The notes beneath the pieces were generated by a model. That model had not been told where the DNA came from, did no database searches, and saw only the letters and a list, made by a program, of their open reading frames with translations. Shown piece by piece: positions 6,405 through 9,556 of a DNA stretch of 9,556 bases. The translations under genes and the position numbers were made by a program. Each line of letters starts with the position of its first letter. The stretch's first letter is position 1. Origin of the DNA: Candidatus Zixiibacteriota bacterium (GTDB lineage: Bacteria; Zixibacteria; MSB-5A5; GN15; FEB-12); assembly GCA_030591625.1 (NCBI GenBank), contig JAUVAR010000083.1:1-9556 (forward strand), given 5' to 3'.

Positions 6405-7268
6405 CTATTCCCTTATATCGGCCATTGCCGGTGATTCATTTATTCCAGAAATTAAGTTTGTTGCTTGATCGACCCTGCGGGTAGAAATGAGCGTTGTCGC
6501 CAGACTTGTAAGTTCTTGTCCAGCAATAGATTCAAGTGCTATCGAAGCAATAGACCGCTGAGCAGCCAAAGCTTTCATGTAGGTGTCATCTTCTGAGAGA
6601 CAAGCACATAAACTCGGAACCTGTCCGATAAATTTCTCGGCCAGGGCTGAGAACTTGCCATAGACATTTTCCGCTTCGGCATGATCTCGGACTCGGTTCA
6701 ATAGAATTGAGCAATCAAGATCAGAGCCGGTTTTCATCATGTACTTGTAAAGACCAAACGCATCGGCAATCGAAGTCAGTTCCGGCACAAGCGTAATGAT
6801 CGAACGATCAGACGCGAAAGCGATTGCTGTCGCCATCTTGCTGACTCCGGAGGAGTGGTCAATTATAACAAAATCGTATTTTTCTGATTCGCTGCAGATT
6901 GTCTGCATGAGACGTGCAACACCTTCAACGGATGCAGCAACCGAGTCGGGATCACACAGAACGGAACCAAGAAGATCAAACCCGGGTATTATCTGAGTTG
7001 TTGCATCGGAGAGAGTCATCTGTCCGGATGCAACTTCTTCGATCCCATGTTCACAGTTGGCGTTGGCCAGAATGTGGGCATTGCCTCCGCTTAAGTCGGC
7101 ATCGACGAGCAAAGTTCTGTTACCAAACGATGCAAGCCGTTCGGCGAGATTGAAACTGATAACCGATTTTCCAACTCCACCCTTACCCGATAGAATCGAA
7201 ACGATCAACGAACGGTTGCCCGGTTCAAAATCGCTTTTGCGTCTGTTGGGGTTAGGCGAGTTCATCAT
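6405..7268 (-). CDS. flhG: FlhG (FleN/YlxH) MinD-type ATPase controlling flagellar number
   Basis: A 287-residue P-loop ATPase of the MinD/ParA family that, with FlhF, sets flagellar number and position. The deviant Walker A is intact (SGKGGVGKS, 27-35, including the signature Lys29). The switch I region reads LLVDADLSGGNAH (53-65), and Walker B is YDFVIIDHSSGVS (131-143). Unlike most FlhG proteins, no DQAxxLR helix is seen in the first 20 residues (MMNSPNPNRRKSDFEPGNRS), although this helix normally stimulates FlhF GTP hydrolysis. A similar string, VDQATNL, occurs near the C-terminus (266-272). No obvious amphipathic membrane-targeting helix ends the protein. Two adjacent ATGs (7268 and 7265) are possible starts. 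GGAG at 7276-7273 is four bases from the first and seven from the second, so the second may be preferred. The gene overlaps the end of flhF by 14-17 bases. Confidence 0.93.
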   Translation of the reverse strand: MMNSPNPNRRKSDFEPGNRSLIVSILSGKGGVGKSVISFNLAERLASFGNRTLLVDADLSGGNAHILANANCEHGIEEVASGQMTLSDATTQIIPGFDLLGSVLCDPDSVAASVEGVARLMQTICSESEKYDFVIIDHSSGVSKMATAIAFASDRSIITLVPELTSIADAFGLYKYMMKTGSDLDCSILLNRVRDHAEAENVYGKFSALAEKFIGQVPSLCACLSEDDTYMKALAAQRSIASIALESIAGQELTSLATTLISTRRVDQATNLISGINESPAMADIRE

Positions 7269-8394
7269 TATTCTCCGCTGGAATGATTTGTTCTGTTAAT
7301 TCATTGGCTGTGATTGTGCTCAACGCCCCAGTTCCACTCGGTGAATCACTAATGAGAACAAGCTTAAGACCTGTTGCTTGAGTGGCGGCAACAATCGTTC
7401 CCCAGCGTTTTGTAAGATCGAGCATTGTTACAATCAGATGTGTCGGATCGAAGGGCTTGGTCAATTCTGCGAAGTCGGCTACATCTGCAGATCGATACAA
7501 ACTTGAGAAGAGAACTAATCTGTAATTTGGATTAAAACGATCGGCTCGAGCAACCAGATCAGCCAAACGGTCTGATCTGTTTGGCAAGGCCGGACTATCA
7601 ATCAATAAGATTTCAGAATTTCCGAATTCGTCCTCAGCTTTTTCTGAAGTATCGAGTACATCAGCACCGAGAAGGTAACCATAAGAACGAATCTCTTCGT
7701 GTGATCCGACTTTGGAATTATCGAGTGAAACTAGTTTTACTTTTTTCCTCTGAGTTGCCACAAGTCTTGCCGCAATTTTTCCAAGGGCAGATGTTTTCCC
7801 GCATCCTGCAGGTCCGACGAACAATATTCTATCGCCTTCGGTGTATTGTGGTTCATCACCAATAAGCTCGGACAAACGTTCGGTAAGTTCTGTTCTAATT
7901 GCCGTGACTGCAGAACCAGCCTCGGAAGTTTTTCCAAGAGCTGCCGAGATAACTAATTCAACAAACTGCTCCGGAAGCTCCGCTTCACACATTTTCAGGT
8001 AACAACCTCTAACGAGATCACCATGATGTGCGCCTGGTTCGGTTTGCCCTTTGTTCAATCCAAGAAGCAAGTCGAGCTTATGGTTGATCTCACCAAGTCG
8101 ATCAGAACCAATAGCAGAAACAGTCGAAACCGTTTCATTCGATTCGATCATGCTCGGGACAACTTCACCCAACCTGTTCTTTTCAGTTGTTGCAACTTGA
8201 GCAGTCGATGTAAGCATGGTGCTCGCTTGAGCTGCACTCGGCTTATCGAGACAGGCAGTAACTTCAATGTTAGCTTTACCGTCTGCTCTGGTTGTTTGTC
8301 TTGTTTTCAATACGACCGCATCTCCACCCATTTCTGAGCGAACAGATTTTAATGCTGCCGACATTGTTTCTGCGGTAAATGACTTAATTATCAT
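7252..8394 (-). CDS. flhF: FlhF, SRP-type GTPase homologue with degenerate G motifs
   Basis: A 380-residue FlhF homologue, a relative of Ffh/FtsY that recruits early flagellar parts to the assembly site. The N-terminus is typical (MIIKSFTAETMSAALKSVRS, then GGDAVVLKTR) and is followed by a variable B-domain linker (about 45-125) and a helical N domain (about 126-185). The P-loop GPAGCGKTS (194-202) is intact. Later motifs depart from the family: D225-N-S-K stands where DTYR is usual, DSPA (266-269) replaces DTAG, TMLD (323-326) replaces TKLD, and the closing GQxVPxDI motif is absent from SDSPSGTGALSTITANEL. Nucleotide binding may persist, but guanine specificity and hydrolysis are doubtful. 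The reading frame is unbroken, so it is not a pseudogene. The ATG at 8394 has GAGG seven bases before it and overlaps the flhA stop by 11 bases, indicating coupling. Confidence 0.9.
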   Translation of the reverse strand: MIIKSFTAETMSAALKSVRSEMGGDAVVLKTRQTTRADGKANIEVTACLDKPSAAQASTMLTSTAQVATTEKNRLGEVVPSMIESNETVSTVSAIGSDRLGEINHKLDLLLGLNKGQTEPGAHHGDLVRGCYLKMCEAELPEQFVELVISAALGKTSEAGSAVTAIRTELTERLSELIGDEPQYTEGDRILFVGPAGCGKTSALGKIAARLVATQRKKVKLVSLDNSKVGSHEEIRSYGYLLGADVLDTSEKAEDEFGNSEILLIDSPALPNRSDRLADLVARADRFNPNYRLVLFSSLYRSADVADFAELTKPFDPTHLIVTMLDLTKRWGTIVAATQATGLKLVLISDSPSGTGALSTITANELTEQIIPAENNDELA

Positions 8395-9556
8395 CTTGTA
8401 ACCTCACCATTCCGATGGATACTAATTCCGCGTTAGGGATTATTTCGTTGTATGAGAGAATCGCGACCTGTGGCAGTGAAGCCTCTATCAGACGACGCAA
8501 TGCGAGTCTGACATTAGGTGAGCAAAGTAAGACAGCAGAAAGTCCGGCGGTTTGCATCTTGGATGCTTCCTCACCGATCTTTTCAATCAGCTTTTCGGTG
8601 ATAGCCGGTTCGAGCACAAGCATAAGTCCCTGCTTTGTGTTCTGAACAGATTCACCAAGTTTTTGCTCTACAGCCGGATCAAGAGTAAAGACATTTACCC
8701 GGCCATCGCGATCTTTATATAATTCTGTTATTTGACGTTTTAGAGCCATGCGGGCATACTCGGCCAGCACGTCTGTTTCTTTGGTAGCACCGATATAATC
8801 AGAAACAGTTTCAACGATTGAAGCCATATCTCTGATCGGCACCCGTTCGGATAAAAGTGACTGAAGAACTTTATGCAATGTACCGAGTGGCAGGATTTCC
8901 GGAATGACCGAATTGACCAGTGCCGGGTAATCTTCCTTGAGTGTCTCAACCAGATGCTGTGCATCCTGGCGGGTGAGAGTTTCGGCTGCAGAATCACGAA
9001 TAACTTCTGTAAGATGGGTCGCTACAACTGCCGACGGTTCAACCACTGTGAAGTTCTTAGCTTCGGCAACTTCGCGGATAGTAGGAATAATCCAGGTAGC
9101 CGGAAGTTTGAAGGCAGGATCTTTTGTTTCGAAGCCATCAAGTTTCTCGGTAACAAAGCCCGGGTTAATCGCAAGAACATGATCAACCATCAGTTCAAAA
9201 CCTGCGACATTGATCCCTTTGATTTTGACTTGATACTCGTTTGGTTTTAAGGCAACGTTATCACGAATCCTGATAGGCGGAACGATTATACCGAGTTCTG
9301 TCGCAAGCTGTTTGCGTATAGTAGAAATTCGTTCAAGGAGATCACCATTTTGATTTGCATCAACCAACGGAATAAGGCCGTAACCGATTTCCAATCCGAT
9401 AGTGTCAACCTTCAAGAGGTCTTCGGTGCGTTCTTCGGGAGGTGCAGTTTCTTCTGCTGTAGCCTGTTTCTCAGCCTGCTTTTGTTCAACGAGGCGTTTC
9501 TTGGCAGCATCTCTTGATACAAACCCTACGCCACCTAAAACAAGACCGATAATAAC
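8384..9556 (-). CDS. flhA: FlhA, flagellar type III export gate protein, 5' part cut by window edge
   Basis: The C-terminal 390 residues of FlhA, the large membrane protein of the flagellar export gate whose cytoplasmic ring docks chaperone-substrate complexes. The first visible residues (VIIGLVLGGVGFVSR) are the end of the last membrane segment. A charged Lys/Gln/Glu/Pro-rich linker (about 14-48) follows, then the cytoplasmic domain opening VDTIGLEIGYGLIPLVD. Family landmarks follow in order: ELGIIVPPIRIRDN, YQVKIKGINVAGFEL, the PATWI and VVEPSAVVATHL region, LGTLHKVLQSLLSERVPIRD, DGRVNVFTLDP, and the end CSPNVRLALRRLIEASLPQV then LSYNEIIP. About 300 N-terminal residues with the membrane helices lie outside the window. 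The frame is open right to the window edge, so an in-frame TTG near 9415 is internal and not a start. The stop overlaps the flhF start by 11 bases. Confidence 0.97.
   Translation of the reverse strand, partial: VIIGLVLGGVGFVSRDAAKKRLVEQKQAEKQATAEETAPPEERTEDLLKVDTIGLEIGYGLIPLVDANQNGDLLERISTIRKQLATELGIIVPPIRIRDNVALKPNEYQVKIKGINVAGFELMVDHVLAINPGFVTEKLDGFETKDPAFKLPATWIIPTIREVAEAKNFTVVEPSAVVATHLTEVIRDSAAETLTRQDAQHLVETLKEDYPALVNSVIPEILPLGTLHKVLQSLLSERVPIRDMASIVETVSDYIGATKETDVLAEYARMALKRQITELYKDRDGRVNVFTLDPAVEQKLGESVQNTKQGLMLVLEPAITEKLIEKIGEEASKMQTAGLSAVLLCSPNVRLALRRLIEASLPQVAILSYNEIIPNAELVSIGMVRLQDDN

Larger units (their letters stand above)
1..9556 (-). other. Single co-directional flagellar transcription unit
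   Basis: All twelve genes lie on the minus strand. Intergenic distances range from 28 bases down to overlaps of 4, 11 and 14-17 bases. No stretch of 300 bases lacks a gene, and no rho-independent terminator is visible. The genes are therefore probably transcribed together from a promoter beyond the right edge, with the operon continuing past the left edge. This is inferred from spacing only. Confidence 0.75.

Noticed and set aside
8023..8337. 104-codon open frame on the plus strand
   Set aside because: It is antisense to flhF, has no recognisable protein features and runs against the operon direction.
8873..9250. 125-codon open frame on the plus strand
   Set aside because: It lies wholly antisense to the strongly conserved flhA coding sequence, its product is not recognisable, and it is best explained as a shadow frame.
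8384..9415. Start of flhA at the TTG near 9415
   Set aside because: The same frame is open to the window edge and encodes the typical membrane-segment end and linker of FlhA, so the gene is truncated by the window, not started here.

Overview
The window is a single, tightly packed block of flagellar genes, all transcribed from the minus strand (right to left). Read in that direction, it starts inside flhA at the right edge. It continues through flhF, an flhG/MinD-type ATPase gene and a FliA/WhiG-type sigma factor, and then a run of less familiar genes. These are a 100-residue charged protein, a membrane-anchored SwrB/DUF2802/DUF6115-like protein, a DUF2225 zinc-ribbon protein, three consecutive PilZ-domain proteins, an exported protein with a CsgG/FlgT-like layout, and a GAF-domain histidine kinase that runs off the left edge. 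Both edge genes are incomplete. Every gap between genes is 28 bases or less and three junctions overlap. I see no terminator, no convincing internal promoter, no RNA gene, no repeat and no mobile element.

The organism is a flagellated bacterium of moderate to low GC. The exported protein, the FlhF/FlhG pair and the YcgR-like PilZ proteins fit a diderm (Gram-negative type) cell. The flhA-flhF-flhG-fliA order is widespread, but the downstream mixture (SwrB-like, DUF2225, three PilZ) is not that of the well-studied Proteobacteria. A poorly cultured lineage such as the FCB/Zixibacteria-like phyla would fit, but this is only an inference and no marker here settles it.

Region by region (minus strand): 9556-8384 is the cytoplasmic half of FlhA, the export-gate protein. 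8394-7252 is FlhF, whose P-loop is intact but whose later G motifs are eroded. 7268-6405 is FlhG, with intact MinD-type ATPase motifs but no N-terminal DQA activator helix. 6397-5528 is the flagellar sigma factor, with a lysine-rich tail. 5499-3523 holds three accessory proteins, and 3502-1466 holds the three PilZ paralogues. 1454-843 is the exported protein, and 838-1 is the sensor kinase.

Working model (inference): the right half builds and positions the flagellum and switches on late flagellar genes. The left half looks like a co-expressed control module: an export helper (SwrB-like), three c-di-GMP-responsive effectors with intact binding motifs, a possible periplasmic basal-body component, and a cytoplasmic GAF sensor kinase. 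The most interesting points are the matched loss of GTPase hallmarks in FlhF and of the N-terminal activator in FlhG, the three PilZ paralogues sharing an extra C-terminal tail, and the exported FlgT/CsgG-like protein.
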